Source: Methylothermaceae bacterium
Lineage (GTDB): Bacteria > Pseudomonadota > Gammaproteobacteria > Methylococcales > Methylothermaceae
NCBI GenBank assembly: GCA_026981855.1
Contig: JALSIB010000022.1
Location: 1-64,000 of the forward strand
Direction: 5' to 3'
Length of the DNA: 64,000 nt
Shown: positions 1 through 8,085 of the stretch, piece by piece
Layout: each line of letters starts with the position of its first letter
How positions within the stretch are numbered: the first letter of the stretch is position 1
The notes under the pieces: model-generated
Database searches by the model: none
The model's input: only the letters and a program-made list of their open reading frames with translations
What the model was told of the DNA's origin: nothing
Translations under genes and position numbers: made by a program

Positions 1-2
1 TC

Positions 3-104
3 TTTTACCACTGGTGGCGGCGACACCCCGCTCCTGGCATCACTGACCCTCCCATTGACGACCTTTTCAACGAATCCGGTGGCTTGTTGGCGGGAATCAG
101 GTGA
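3..104 (+). CDS. Possible 3' end of an unidentified gene (partial)
   Basis: A frame open from the window edge ends at a TGA at 102-104 and would encode a tail of about 33 residues ending DLFNESGGLLAGIR. It converges with the dprA-like gene and overlaps its end by a few bases. No family can be recognised from so short a piece, and it may be chance; the sequence left of the window decides. Confidence 0.2.
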   Translation, partial: FYHWWRRHPAPGITDPPIDDLFNESGGLLAGIR

Positions 105-1044
105 AAAAATGGGGAGACGCCAGTGAAAACAACGCCTTGAAATCTACCTCTCTGATGTTCTCCGGTATCCACTCTGCACCAGCCTCGACGATCGCGGCAT
201 TCCCTGACTCCCCATCACTCGTCCGTTTAACCCATAGCGGTATCCATTGTTTTCTGATATTTTCCGTGGCGCCACTCCAGGTACCACCCTTTTTGCCCGA
301 GTGAACCACGACAGCGGCATCCGAAAGGCAATAGATGTACTTGTTTCGCTGCATGGCATTGCCCGCATTGAACCCGGCCTCGGGATAGAACGGCGACACC
401 AGCACGAGATTGTTCGCCATCAGGTATTTGCGGTACTTCGCACTTGAGCAGGTCCGCAGCAGACTGTCAGCCAGCACGCCGATGACGGTACCCTCGGCTT
501 CGAGGGCCCCGAGCATCGAAGCCTCGTCCACGCCTCTTGCACCACCCGAAACGATCGAATATCCGTTACTTGCCGCCAATTCCCCCAGCCCACGGCTGTA
601 GGCGAGATCCTGTTTCGTTGCATTACGGGATCCGATCACCGCCAAACCTCCACCATTGAGCAGAGCCTTCTTGCCGCAGCCAAACAACAAGGCGGGGGAG
701 TCCGTCCTGAGTCGTTTTTTCAAGCGCACCGGATAGTCGGGATCGGATCGTGTCATGACCCACAAACCCGCGCGCAACCACTTCTCCATCGCCAGTGCCA
801 GGGCCGAACCACGATTCAGCAGGCCCTCAACGCGATCCAGCGTAATAGTCTTGTCCGACCAGTCATTGAGGAGTTCATCCAGACGCCCTGTCATCAACTG
901 TTCAGGTGTCAGCGATCGTTCATGCAACCATAGCGCAAAACGCCCCCACTCCTTCGGCGTCAACGGCTTGACCGCTCCCTTTTGCGCCTTGGAAAAATGC
1001 GCGGTCAACAGCAACACGGCTTGTGTATGGGGTGATACCAACAT
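97..1044 (-). CDS. DprA/Smf-like nucleotide-binding protein
   Basis: A 315-residue protein of the DprA/Smf (SLOG-type Rossmann) family. The nucleotide-binding hallmarks are GSRN at residues 138-141 and SGGARGVD at 166-173, followed by a GGTWSGA segment near residue 250. The N-terminal 130 residues are helical and not clearly a SAM domain, and there is no C-terminal DprA winged helix. Classical DprA loads RecA on incoming single strands. Here the ATG directly follows the TGA of the upstream RecQ-phosphoribosyltransferase gene (TGA-ATG, no spacer), with GGAGA just upstream, so the two are translationally coupled. That pairing resembles the ShosA (DprA-like)/ShosT (phosphoribosyltransferase) anti-phage toxin-antitoxin pair more than a competence locus. 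The family is secure; the defence role is inferred. Confidence 0.85.
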   Translation of the reverse strand: MLVSPHTQAVLLLTAHFSKAQKGAVKPLTPKEWGRFALWLHERSLTPEQLMTGRLDELLNDWSDKTITLDRVEGLLNRGSALALAMEKWLRAGLWVMTRSDPDYPVRLKKRLRTDSPALLFGCGKKALLNGGGLAVIGSRNATKQDLAYSRGLGELAASNGYSIVSGGARGVDEASMLGALEAEGTVIGVLADSLLRTCSSAKYRKYLMANNLVLVSPFYPEAGFNAGNAMQRNKYIYCLSDAAVVVHSGKKGGTWSGATENIRKQWIPLWVKRTSDGESGNAAIVEAGAEWIPENIREVDFKALFSLASPHFFT

Positions 1045-3141
1045 TCAGTCTCCCGTACTCGTCGAGGCCAGGGCAACCGGGTAAACCACGCCGCTTCCCG
1101 CCTGCCGCAGCAAGGCAGCAAGCACAGTCACCGTCCATCCGGAATCGATAACATCATCCACCAGTAGCACGGGCGCATCAGGAACACTGTCGGAAATTGC
1201 GAATACGCCATCAAGATTTCGACACTGGTGGAAACGGTTCTGCTGGTTCTTCTGTGGTTCGTTGTCGATTATCTTGCGAATGGCATCCACGAAAGGCAAC
1301 CCAAGCCTGGCGGCAAGTCGCCGGGTAAAATCGGGTACCAGCTCCGGATGCCTAAGTGATGGCACGCAAGTCATCCAGCTAGGTGCGGGATCTGGCCGCC
1401 AACGTTGCTCGATCATCTCTGCGACAGCCTCCACTAACTCATCCCGGAAGTGACCGGCATGCTTGTCCTCTGCCACCAGGCCGCCCCATCCGGCATCCCC
1501 CCAGCGGGAGAGTATTCGCCCTTCCGATGCCTGAAGCTCAGGGGGTAGGTTGCCGCGAAAACCATACACTTGGAACGCCCCGGTAGCTACCTGCTTTTTC
1601 GGCTTGAAGGGCATCTCCGCATGCCTGAGAAACTGAGCGGCAGCAATCACCAAGGGTCGATCCACATTCGTGTCGACAACCGGCTTACCCAGGCAAACCG
1701 CGCACCGGCCGCAGTCCTCGGTTGCCGGATCATCCAAGGCATTCCGCAGATAAGCCATGAGGCAACGCTTGCTGTCGATGTAATCCTGCATCTCCTGCCA
1801 TTCGAGCTCCCGTTGCCGGGTCAGGCGTTCGATATGCTCGTGATCCATGCTGAATGGGACGGGTGTCCGGCGCCATTGGCTACCCTGTTTGATGACGGGT
1901 GCCGGGTTCTCCACACTGAGGATCTTCAACACCTTGTCTATCTGTCCACGCCTGAGATTGAGGTATCGTTCAATCTGAGGGACGCTCAACCCGTCATGGT
2001 CTGTCAACGTCTCCAGAATTGCATTCACGTCGCGCTCGTCGGGAAAGGCGCTGCGTCGGAAGTATTCGTGGATATCCTTGTCCTCCCTGCCTGAAAGAAG
2101 CACTCCGTATGCTTTTTCAATCGCCCGCCCAGCCCGGCCCACCTGTTGGTAATAGGCCACCACAGAACCGGCCGCCTGGTAATGAATGACAAACCCCAAA
2201 TCCGGCTTGTCGTAACCCATGCCCAATGCCGTGGTCGCGACCAGCGCTTTTATCTCATTTCTGAGTAGCAGGTCTTCAAGGTGTTGCCGATACTGGTTGC
2301 TGTCCTCAAAATCTTCATGCTCGACACCGTTGTAATAGGCCCTCGCCACAATCCCCTGTTGATTCAGCCAGGCCGCCACCTGTTTGGCATCACGCTTGGT
2401 GAGCACATAGACGATACCGGTACCAGGCAGTTCTGGAATATGTCGTGCCAGCCAGGCGAGCCGCGATGCTTGATCAGGCAATCGCAGTGTTTGTAGGACC
2501 AGACTGTCCCGCACCAGCGGCCCGCGTTGAATCTCGATATTTCCAAGTTGCGTCTGAACATCGTCTATAACCCGGTTGTTGGCGGTTGCCGTCGTACCGA
2601 GCACGGGCATATTCGGCGGCATCTGGCGTAACACATTGATCAAGCGCCGATAATCTGGACGAAAATCATGACCCCAATCCGAGATACAGTGGACCTCATC
2701 CACAACCAGCAGCCCGATGCGATCCGCCACAGGCAGCAGAACTTCTGCCACGAATGACTCGTTGGACAAGCGCTCTGGAGAAATCAGGATGGCATCGACC
2801 TGATCGGCCAACATTGCCTGCTGGATCTGGGGCCAATTGTCCTGATTGGTAGAATTGATGGTTTCCGCCCGAAGGCCGAGCCGGTGGGCAGCCTCTATCT
2901 GGTTACGCATCAGCGCCAATAGCGGTGAAACGATCACTGTCGGCCCTGCGCCACGGTCACGTAAGATACGCGTACTGATAAAGTACACCGAACTTTTGCC
3001 CCAGCCTGTGCGCTGTACTACCATCAGTTTTTGGCGGTGATTGACCAGCGCATCGATGGCTTCCCATTGACCATCGCGAAACTGGACGAATGGATTACCA
3101 ACCGCCAACTGCAACAAAGATTCTGCCTCGTATTTTTCCAT
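1045..3141 (-). CDS. RecQ-family helicase fused to a C-terminal phosphoribosyltransferase domain
   Basis: A 698-residue superfamily 2 helicase. Motif I is QRTGWGKS (43-50), where RecQ usually has PTGGGKS. Motif II is VDEVH, continuing into CISDWGHDFRPDY (147-164), and motif VI is QQVGRAGR (332-339). The RecQ zinc module is intact with Cys460, 477, 480 and 483. After it there is no ordinary RecQ-Ct/HRDC end. Instead about 200 residues finish with the PRPP-loop signature VLLVDDVIDSGWT (658-670), typical of type I phosphoribosyltransferases. It therefore joins 3'-5' unwinding to a PRTase fold. The dprA-like gene follows with no gap. The promoter must lie in or beside the IS1380 remnant upstream. 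The start ATG lacks a clear Shine-Dalgarno sequence. Fold assignments are strong; biological role is open (defence, DNA uptake or repair). Confidence 0.88.
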   Translation of the reverse strand: MEKYEAESLLQLAVGNPFVQFRDGQWEAIDALVNHRQKLMVVQRTGWGKSSVYFISTRILRDRGAGPTVIVSPLLALMRNQIEAAHRLGLRAETINSTNQDNWPQIQQAMLADQVDAILISPERLSNESFVAEVLLPVADRIGLLVVDEVHCISDWGHDFRPDYRRLINVLRQMPPNMPVLGTTATANNRVIDDVQTQLGNIEIQRGPLVRDSLVLQTLRLPDQASRLAWLARHIPELPGTGIVYVLTKRDAKQVAAWLNQQGIVARAYYNGVEHEDFEDSNQYRQHLEDLLLRNEIKALVATTALGMGYDKPDLGFVIHYQAAGSVVAYYQQVGRAGRAIEKAYGVLLSGREDKDIHEYFRRSAFPDERDVNAILETLTDHDGLSVPQIERYLNLRRGQIDKVLKILSVENPAPVIKQGSQWRRTPVPFSMDHEHIERLTRQRELEWQEMQDYIDSKRCLMAYLRNALDDPATEDCGRCAVCLGKPVVDTNVDRPLVIAAAQFLRHAEMPFKPKKQVATGAFQVYGFRGNLPPELQASEGRILSRWGDAGWGGLVAEDKHAGHFRDELVEAVAEMIEQRWRPDPAPSWMTCVPSLRHPELVPDFTRRLAARLGLPFVDAIRKIIDNEPQKNQQNRFHQCRNLDGVFAISDSVPDAPVLLVDDVIDSGWTVTVLAALLRQAGSGVVYPVALASTSTGD

Positions 3142-3145
3142 ATTT

Positions 3146-3457
3146 TCAGGGGATGTGGATTGATTGCTCCCTATGGCACTTGTTCACTGACCCACAACAC
3201 AAACCATACAAGTGCTGGGCCGCCATTGTCTCCAAAGAATGAGTGGTCCGGCTCGGATCACGCTGGTCCTGCAACGCCTCGGCCGCCGCCCGGTTCAGTC
3301 CGCTCTTGCCATCCACCTGACGCAGTAACAGCGCCCCGCCATCCGAACCAATGGTGCCACAGGTAAAATCCGCCTCGATCACCCGGCGGCCAACACGCCC
3401 AGATTCCATTCGTTCCGCAGTACACTTCGGGATCGGAACAATCTCCCTGGAATTGCT
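3146..3457 (-). pseudogene. IS1380-family transposase, truncated N-terminal remnant
   Basis: The minus strand encodes the start of an IS1380-type transposase: VEADFTxGxIxSDGGALLLRQVD-like core, then NRAAAEALQDQRDPSRTTHSLE and AQHLYGL. This is the family's conserved N-terminal block. It diverges after the YGLCCG position (about base 3190), where the family continues with an EDLNDH-like segment, and stops at 3146. The catalytic DDE region is absent and no intact start is found after the in-frame stop near 3460. It is therefore a dead fragment abutting the recQ-like gene. Terminal inverted repeats were not identified. Confidence 0.7.
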
Positions 3458-3521
3458 TCAAAATCCCGATTTTATCGGCTCTCGGAGGTTGTGCCGACCC
3501 CTGCTTGGTGAAATATCCGGG

Positions 3522-3836
3522 CTAAGCCGGCCCGTCGGGATTATCCACTTCCACAGGCCAGCTCACGATGTGGCGCAGGTCGAACTTTTGCCTCAGTTTG
3601 ACGATGACTTCCCTGACCTGTTCTTCTTCGGCGAAAAACTCGATGATCAACGGCAATTGCAGGGAAAGGGAAAGCAGCGAAGTGGTGTGGAGTCGTCCCG
3701 AATCCCCGTAACCTGCAATGGCACGGATCAACATGACATTGTTGACCTTCTCCTCGTCATGGAGGAATTGGAGGACCCGGTCGATGGGGGCTTCCCCTTC
3801 CAGGGTGTAGACTCGGGCGAGCCGGTATCGATTCAT
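3522..3836 (-). CDS. DUF190 family protein
   Basis: A 104-residue cytosolic protein matching the small DUF190 family, often found next to crcB. Visible features are the N-terminal [17 protein letters not shown] strand and an amphipathic IIEFFAEEEQVREVIVKLRQ helix. The fold is expected to be PII/ACT-like, which hints at a sensing or modulating role, but no reaction is known. I chose the ATG at 3836 because it overlaps the crcB stop (ATGA) and GGAG sits 6 bases upstream; an ATG 6 bases earlier would sit directly on GGAG. It is the last gene of the oad-crcB transcription unit. Confidence 0.85.
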   Translation of the reverse strand: MNRYRLARVYTLEGEAPIDRVLQFLHDEEKVNNVMLIRAIAGYGDSGRLHTTSLLSLSLQLPLIIEFFAEEEQVREVIVKLRQKFDLRHIVSWPVEVDNPDGPA

Positions 3837-4543
3837 AGCCATCTCCAGGCGGTTGATCCCAGCCACGCTCCCAGGGCGCAGACCAGGGTATTGAAAGAAA
3901 ACAGGAGCAGAGGAATGGACCAGCTGTGGCCGGCGTCGCCATGGCCTTCCAGCCAATGGAGGATCAGATAGAGGCCGGAAACCAGGGCGAACGCGCCCAG
4001 GCTGGCGATGAAGACGGTCGCCCGCCATTCGAGATTCAAATTCAGTTGTCTCGCCGCCAGCTCGAACAGGAAACCGAGCAGGAAAGCGCCGAGCAGATTG
4101 AGAATCACCTGACCATAGGGAAACATCTGTCCCTGCTGCAGCGAAAGCGGTAACACCATCAGAACCCGCCCCAGAACGACGCCCACCGCCACGGCGGTGA
4201 GACAAAGCAAGACACTGATCAGAACATTGGCGAGCGCGCGGACGAATTGTCCCTGTTCGATCAGCGTCAGGGTTTCCAGGGAAAAGGTGGAAAAAGTGGT
4301 GAACGCCCCGAGAAAGCCCACCAGCAGGGCGGGGCGATAGGCGGCTGCCAGTCTGCCGGCGGGTTCCGCCAGCAACCCTTCGCTGAGCAGGCCGATCAGA
4401 AACGAGCCGATGACGTTGACGGCCAGGGTGCCGTAGGGAAAGCCCTTTCCCAGCCATTGATAGACGCCGCTGGAAACCAGAAAGCGCAGCAAGGCTCCGA
4501 CGGCACCACCAAACAGGATGGCGACCGCCTGGAGTCCCGTCAT
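3833..4543 (-). CDS. crcB: Tandem CrcB (Fluc-type) fluoride channel, second repeat lacking helix 1
   Basis: A 236-residue membrane protein, about twice the usual CrcB length. Residues 1-130 are a complete CrcB unit of four helices, with the GALLR motif (16-20), FPYG then Asn43, and the Phe-box/sodium-site stretch [10 protein letters not shown] (79-88). Residues 141-236 repeat the family from helix 2 onward (FPYG 141-144, Asn149) but lack a helix 1, and the TTFS stretch has become GAFALVSG. The total is seven helices. CrcB channels export toxic fluoride as antiparallel dimers; losing one helix would invert the second unit and could give a single-chain antiparallel channel, as in eukaryotic FEX. 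The gene overlaps oadB and DUF190 by ATGA at both ends. Function is well supported for unit 1; unit 2 is diverged. Confidence 0.85.
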   Translation of the reverse strand: MTGLQAVAILFGGAVGALLRFLVSSGVYQWLGKGFPYGTLAVNVIGSFLIGLLSEGLLAEPAGRLAAAYRPALLVGFLGAFTTFSTFSLETLTLIEQGQFVRALANVLISVLLCLTAVAVGVVLGRVLMVLPLSLQQGQMFPYGQVILNLLGAFLLGFLFELAARQLNLNLEWRATVFIASLGAFALVSGLYLILHWLEGHGDAGHSWSIPLLLFSFNTLVCALGAWLGSTAWRWL

Positions 4544-5667
4544 GGCACCAGCGAAAGCAGGATGCCCGCCGCCACGGCCGAGCCGATCACTCCGGCCACA
4601 TTGGGGCCCATGGCATGCATCAACAGGAAATTGTGAGGATTGTTTTCCAGGCCCACTTTGTTGGCGACCCGCGCCGCCATGGGAACCGCCGAAACACCGG
4701 CGGCGCCGATCAGCGGATTGATGGGCGTCTTGCCGAAGCGGTGCATGAGTTTCGCCATCAAGACGCCCGATGCCGTGCCCATGGCGAAGGCGATGGCGCC
4801 CAGTACCAGAATGCCCAGTGTCTCCAGACGCAAAAAACTGTCGGCATTGAGCTTGGAGCCCACAGACAACCCAAGGAAAATGGTGACGATGTTGATCAGT
4901 TCGTTCTGGGTGGTCCTGGCCAGTCGTTCCACCACGCCGCTTTCACGCATCAGGTTTCCCAGCGCGAACATGCCGATCAAAGGGGCGGCGGAAGGCAGCA
5001 GCAATGCCGTCAGCAGAATCAGCATCAGAGGAAAGGTGATCTTTTCCCGTTTTGATACCGTTCTCAGTTGCAGCATTTCCACCTGCCGCTCTTTTTCCGT
5101 CGTCAACAGCCGCATGATTGGTGGCTGGATCAGGGGAACCAGCGCCATGTAAGAGTAGGAAGCCACGGCGATGGCGCCCAGAAGATCGGGCGCCAGGCGT
5201 GAGGCGACATAGATGGAAGTGGGGCCGTCGGCGCCGCCGATGATGGCGATGGCGGCCGCGTCCCTGAGGGTGAATTCCAGCCCCGGCACCAGGTTGAGGG
5301 CGATGGCGCCGAGCAGGGTACCGAAGATCCCGAATTGGGCCGCGGCGCCGAGGAAGAGCGTCCTGGGATTGGCGAGCATGGGGCCGAAATCGGTCAAGGC
5401 GCCGACGCCCATGAAGATCAGCAGAGGAAAGATCCCCGTCTTGATGCCATAGTACAGGTAATGGAGGATACCGCCTTCATCGGAGATCCCGGCGACCGGG
5501 ATGTTGCTCAATACCGCGCCGAAGCCGATGGGAATCAGCAGCAAGGGCTCGAAACCCTTGCGGATGGCAAGGTAAAGCAGCAGCAGCCCGACTCCGATCA
5601 TGAGCAGCTGGCCGGCGGCGAAATTGGCCAGGCCCGTACTTTGCCAAAGCAGAGAAAGGTTCTCCAT
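4540..5667 (-). CDS. oadB: Oxaloacetate decarboxylase beta subunit (sodium pump)
   Basis: A 375-residue polytopic membrane protein of the Na+-transporting carboxylic acid decarboxylase beta family. It decarboxylates carboxybiotin and couples this to Na+ export. Family features include the [13 protein letters not shown] region (about 54-66), the GGADGPTS loop (about 142-149), and C-terminal [18 protein letters not shown], which holds conserved polar residues of the ion path. About ten hydrophobic segments are present and the length is typical. It starts 20 bases after oadA with AAGGA upstream and overlaps crcB by ATGA. The oadG-oadA-oadB set is complete. Confidence 0.95.
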   Translation of the reverse strand: MENLSLLWQSTGLANFAAGQLLMIGVGLLLLYLAIRKGFEPLLLIPIGFGAVLSNIPVAGISDEGGILHYLYYGIKTGIFPLLIFMGVGALTDFGPMLANPRTLFLGAAAQFGIFGTLLGAIALNLVPGLEFTLRDAAAIAIIGGADGPTSIYVASRLAPDLLGAIAVASYSYMALVPLIQPPIMRLLTTEKERQVEMLQLRTVSKREKITFPLMLILLTALLLPSAAPLIGMFALGNLMRESGVVERLARTTQNELINIVTIFLGLSVGSKLNADSFLRLETLGILVLGAIAFAMGTASGVLMAKLMHRFGKTPINPLIGAAGVSAVPMAARVANKVGLENNPHNFLLMHAMGPNVAGVIGSAVAAGILLSLVP

Positions 5668-5686
5668 ACCGTCAGATCCTTGTTGA

Positions 5687-7459
5687 TTAAGCCAGAGTGA
5701 TCAGGACATCGTCCACGGCCACCGCATCGCCTTCCTTGACCAGTACTGCCTGCACCGTGCCGCCATCCTTCGCCCGGACCTCCGTTTCCATCTTCATCGC
5801 TTCCAGAAGCACCACCACGTCGCCTTCGTTCACCCTGTCTCCCGGGCCGACGTTGACCTTGATGATGGTGCCGGCCATGGGAGCGGTGATCGATACGGCT
5901 CCGGCCGCCGGGGCGGCGGCGCTCACCGGCTGGCTTGCCTGGGTGGTGATTTGGGTCACCGCGCCGCCGGGGGCGACCTCGACGTGATAGACCTTTTGGT
6001 TGACCATGACCGTATAACTGGCGGCCTCCTGATTCGCGGCGGCCGACTGGATGTCCGTCTCGGGGGCTTCATCCTGGGGCTGCGGTTCGAAAGCGGCCGG
6101 ATTTCCCCGCTGCTGAAGAAATTTCCATCCCACCTGGGGAAACAGGGCGTAGATCAGCACATCTTCGATTTCCGCATCGCTCAACCGGACTTGATGTTCC
6201 TGCGCCAGTTTTTCGATTTCCCGGGTCAGTTTCTCCATTTCCGGTTCGAGGAGGTCGGCCGGACGGCAGGTAATCGGTTTTTCTCCCTGGAGCACCCGTT
6301 CCTGTAAATCCTTGTTGACCGGTGCGGGGGTGGCGCCGTATTCTCCCCGCAGCAGCGCCTGGACCTCCTTGGTGATGGTCTTGTAACGCTCGCCGCTGAG
6401 GACGTTGATCACCGCCTGGGTGCCGACGATCTGGGAAGAGGGCGTGACCAGGGGAATGAATCCGAGATCCTCCCTGACCCGGGGAATCTCCTTCAACACA
6501 TCGTCGATCCTGTCGGCGGCGTTCTGTTCCTTGAGCTGATTCTCCATGTTGGTGAGCATGCCGCCCGGCACCTGGGCGACCAGGATGCGACTGTCCACCC
6601 CCTTCAGGGCTCCCTCGAACCTGGCATATTTCTTCCGCACGTCACGGAAATACAGGCCGATTTCTTCCACCAGCTCCAGATCAAGGCCGGTATCGCGCTC
6701 CAGTCCCTGGAAGATGGCAATGAGGGTTTCCGTGGGGCTGTGGCTGTAGGTCATGCTCATGGACGACACGGCCGTGTCCACGTTGTCGATGCCCGCCTCG
6801 GCGGCGGCATACAAAGTGGCCACGCTCAGCCCCGTGGTGGCGTGGCAGTGGAGGTGGACGGGGATGTCCAGGGCTTCTTTCAAGCGGGTCACCAGTTCCG
6901 TGGCCACATGGGGCGTGAGCAGCCCCGCCATGTCCTTGATGCAGACCGAATGGGCGCCCAGGTCTTCGATACAGCGGCCGAGATTGACCCAGGTGTCGAT
7001 CGTGTGAACCGGGCTGGTGGTGTAGGAAAGCGTCCCCTGGGCATGCCTGCCGGCGGCGATGACGGCTTTGACGGCGTGTTCGATGTTGCGCAGGTCGTTG
7101 AGGGCGTCGAAGATGCGGAAAACATCGATGCCGTTTTCCGCCGCCCGTTCCACGAAGGCATCGACCACATCGTCCGCGTAATGGCGGTATCCGAGGAGGT
7201 TCTGGCCCCGCAGCAGCATCTGCAACGGGGTGTGGGGCAACGCCTGTTTGAATGCCCGCAGCCGCTCCCAGGGATCCTCTCCCAGATAGCGGATGCAGGC
7301 GTCGAAAGTGGCCCCTCCCCAGACTTCAAGGGACCAGAAGCCGACCTGATCCAGTTTGGGGCAGATCGGCAACATATCTTCCAGACGGAACCGGGTGGCC
7401 AGGAGGGACTGGTGGGCGTCGCGTAAAACGACCTCGGTGATCCCTAGGGGCTTGGTCAT
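5687..7459 (-). CDS. oadA: Oxaloacetate decarboxylase alpha subunit with biotinyl domain
   Basis: A 590-residue cytosolic carboxyltransferase that moves CO2 from oxaloacetate to biotin. The TIM-barrel catalytic part begins [14 protein letters not shown] (11-24), which carries the metal/substrate residues. It includes the HLHCHATTG metal site (about 202-210) and the KDMAGLL loop (about 176-182). A PYC_OADA helical region follows. An Ala/Pro-rich linker near residues 470-520 leads to a lipoyl-like biotin carrier with the AMKMET motif; Lys556 is the biotinylated residue. The closest alternative is the pyruvate carboxylase B subunit, but the flanking oadB and oadG settle the assignment. AGGAGA lies upstream of the ATG. 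Confidence 0.95.
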   Translation of the reverse strand: MTKPLGITEVVLRDAHQSLLATRFRLEDMLPICPKLDQVGFWSLEVWGGATFDACIRYLGEDPWERLRAFKQALPHTPLQMLLRGQNLLGYRHYADDVVDAFVERAAENGIDVFRIFDALNDLRNIEHAVKAVIAAGRHAQGTLSYTTSPVHTIDTWVNLGRCIEDLGAHSVCIKDMAGLLTPHVATELVTRLKEALDIPVHLHCHATTGLSVATLYAAAEAGIDNVDTAVSSMSMTYSHSPTETLIAIFQGLERDTGLDLELVEEIGLYFRDVRKKYARFEGALKGVDSRILVAQVPGGMLTNMENQLKEQNAADRIDDVLKEIPRVREDLGFIPLVTPSSQIVGTQAVINVLSGERYKTITKEVQALLRGEYGATPAPVNKDLQERVLQGEKPITCRPADLLEPEMEKLTREIEKLAQEHQVRLSDAEIEDVLIYALFPQVGWKFLQQRGNPAAFEPQPQDEAPETDIQSAAANQEAASYTVMVNQKVYHVEVAPGGAVTQITTQASQPVSAAAPAAGAVSITAPMAGTIIKVNVGPGDRVNEGDVVVLLEAMKMETEVRAKDGGTVQAVLVKEGDAVAVDDVLITLA

Positions 7460-7494
7460 GATGGGAAATCTCCTGAAAATTGAACGGGGATTGG

Positions 7495-7737
7495 TCAGTT
7501 CGAGCGATCTTCGCGATAGCGATGAATGGCGGCGCCGATGGCGGCGATCAGCTCATCGTCGTCTTGCGGGCGGGCTTTGGGTCCCGCCCCGGCCACCGGC
7601 TGACCCGCTTCCGGGAGGAAGCGTCCTATGGTCCAGGACATCAAGGTTACGGCGACCACCAACATGGCCAGGAACACGAAAACGATTCCCATGCCGATGA
7701 ACATGAGCTCTATACCGCTGCCAAACATTTCGCTCAT
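7495..7737 (-). CDS. oadG: Oxaloacetate decarboxylase gamma subunit
   Basis: An 80-residue protein with one N-terminal transmembrane helix ([20 protein letters not shown]) followed by a charged cytosolic tail rich in Pro, Asp and Arg, the standard OadG layout. Gamma anchors and assembles the alpha and beta subunits and binds zinc through its C-terminal tail. Sequence conservation in the family is low, so position as the first gene before oadA carries much of the weight. The promoter should lie in the 348-base gap shared with divergent ftsH. Confidence 0.88.
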   Translation of the reverse strand: MSEMFGSGIELMFIGMGIVFVFLAMLVVAVTLMSWTIGRFLPEAGQPVAGAGPKARPQDDDELIAAIGAAIHRYREDRSN

Positions 7738-8085
7738 TTGTCAAGCCTTTGTTCTGATTGTGTTTTTTCTGAATCCATGGGCGCAAACCAATTAAATTTA
7801 GCATTTTGAAAGAAAAAAATATACAGAACCTTCCGCCATCCCGTCCGACTGACCACCTGTCACTTCTGCCGGAGGAGTCCGTCAGCGGCCGGGGAGGGCC
7901 GCGCCGGGCCTGAATTCACGGACGAATTTGGTCCGGCGGACGCTTCTCTGATACCGAAAAAGCAAACCGATGGATGTTGAGCCCGCCCGATCGGGATTGC
8001 CCGGCCGCGCGCCATCGCTTGAACAATCGGCGGTCGAACCCCACATAGTCAACCCGAAGTGGGAAAATGGTGGAGGTCAGGAACC
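7738..8085. promoter_or_regulatory. Divergent intergenic region between oadG and ftsH
   Basis: 348 bases with no convincing gene. It must carry the promoters of oadGAB-crcB-DUF190 (minus) and ftsH (plus). It is A/T-rich near 7795-7825 and contains one copy of the dispersed element listed at 7853-7879. No sigma-54-type motif or riboswitch could be made out. Confidence 0.5.
7853..7879 (-). repeat. Dispersed repeat, copy 1
   Basis: On the minus strand this contains CAGAAGTGACAGGTGGT, which recurs as TAGAAGTGACAGGTGGT at 37146-37172. Both copies lie 70-130 bases upstream of a minus-strand operon and are followed by a GCGGAAG block and an A/T-rich tract. It could be a shared regulatory site or debris of a mobile element; two copies cannot decide. 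Confidence 0.4.

Noticed and set aside
97-1044. Plain competence gene dprA
   Set aside because: No competence genes are nearby, the usual C-terminal winged helix is missing and the gene is coupled to a RecQ-PRTase; kept as DprA-like only.
4540-4620. Fluoride riboswitch in front of crcB
   Set aside because: crcB overlaps oadB by ATGA, so there is no leader RNA to hold one.
8059-8085. GTG start for FtsH at 8059
   Set aside because: No ribosome site precedes it, while the ATG at 8086 has GGAGG at good spacing.
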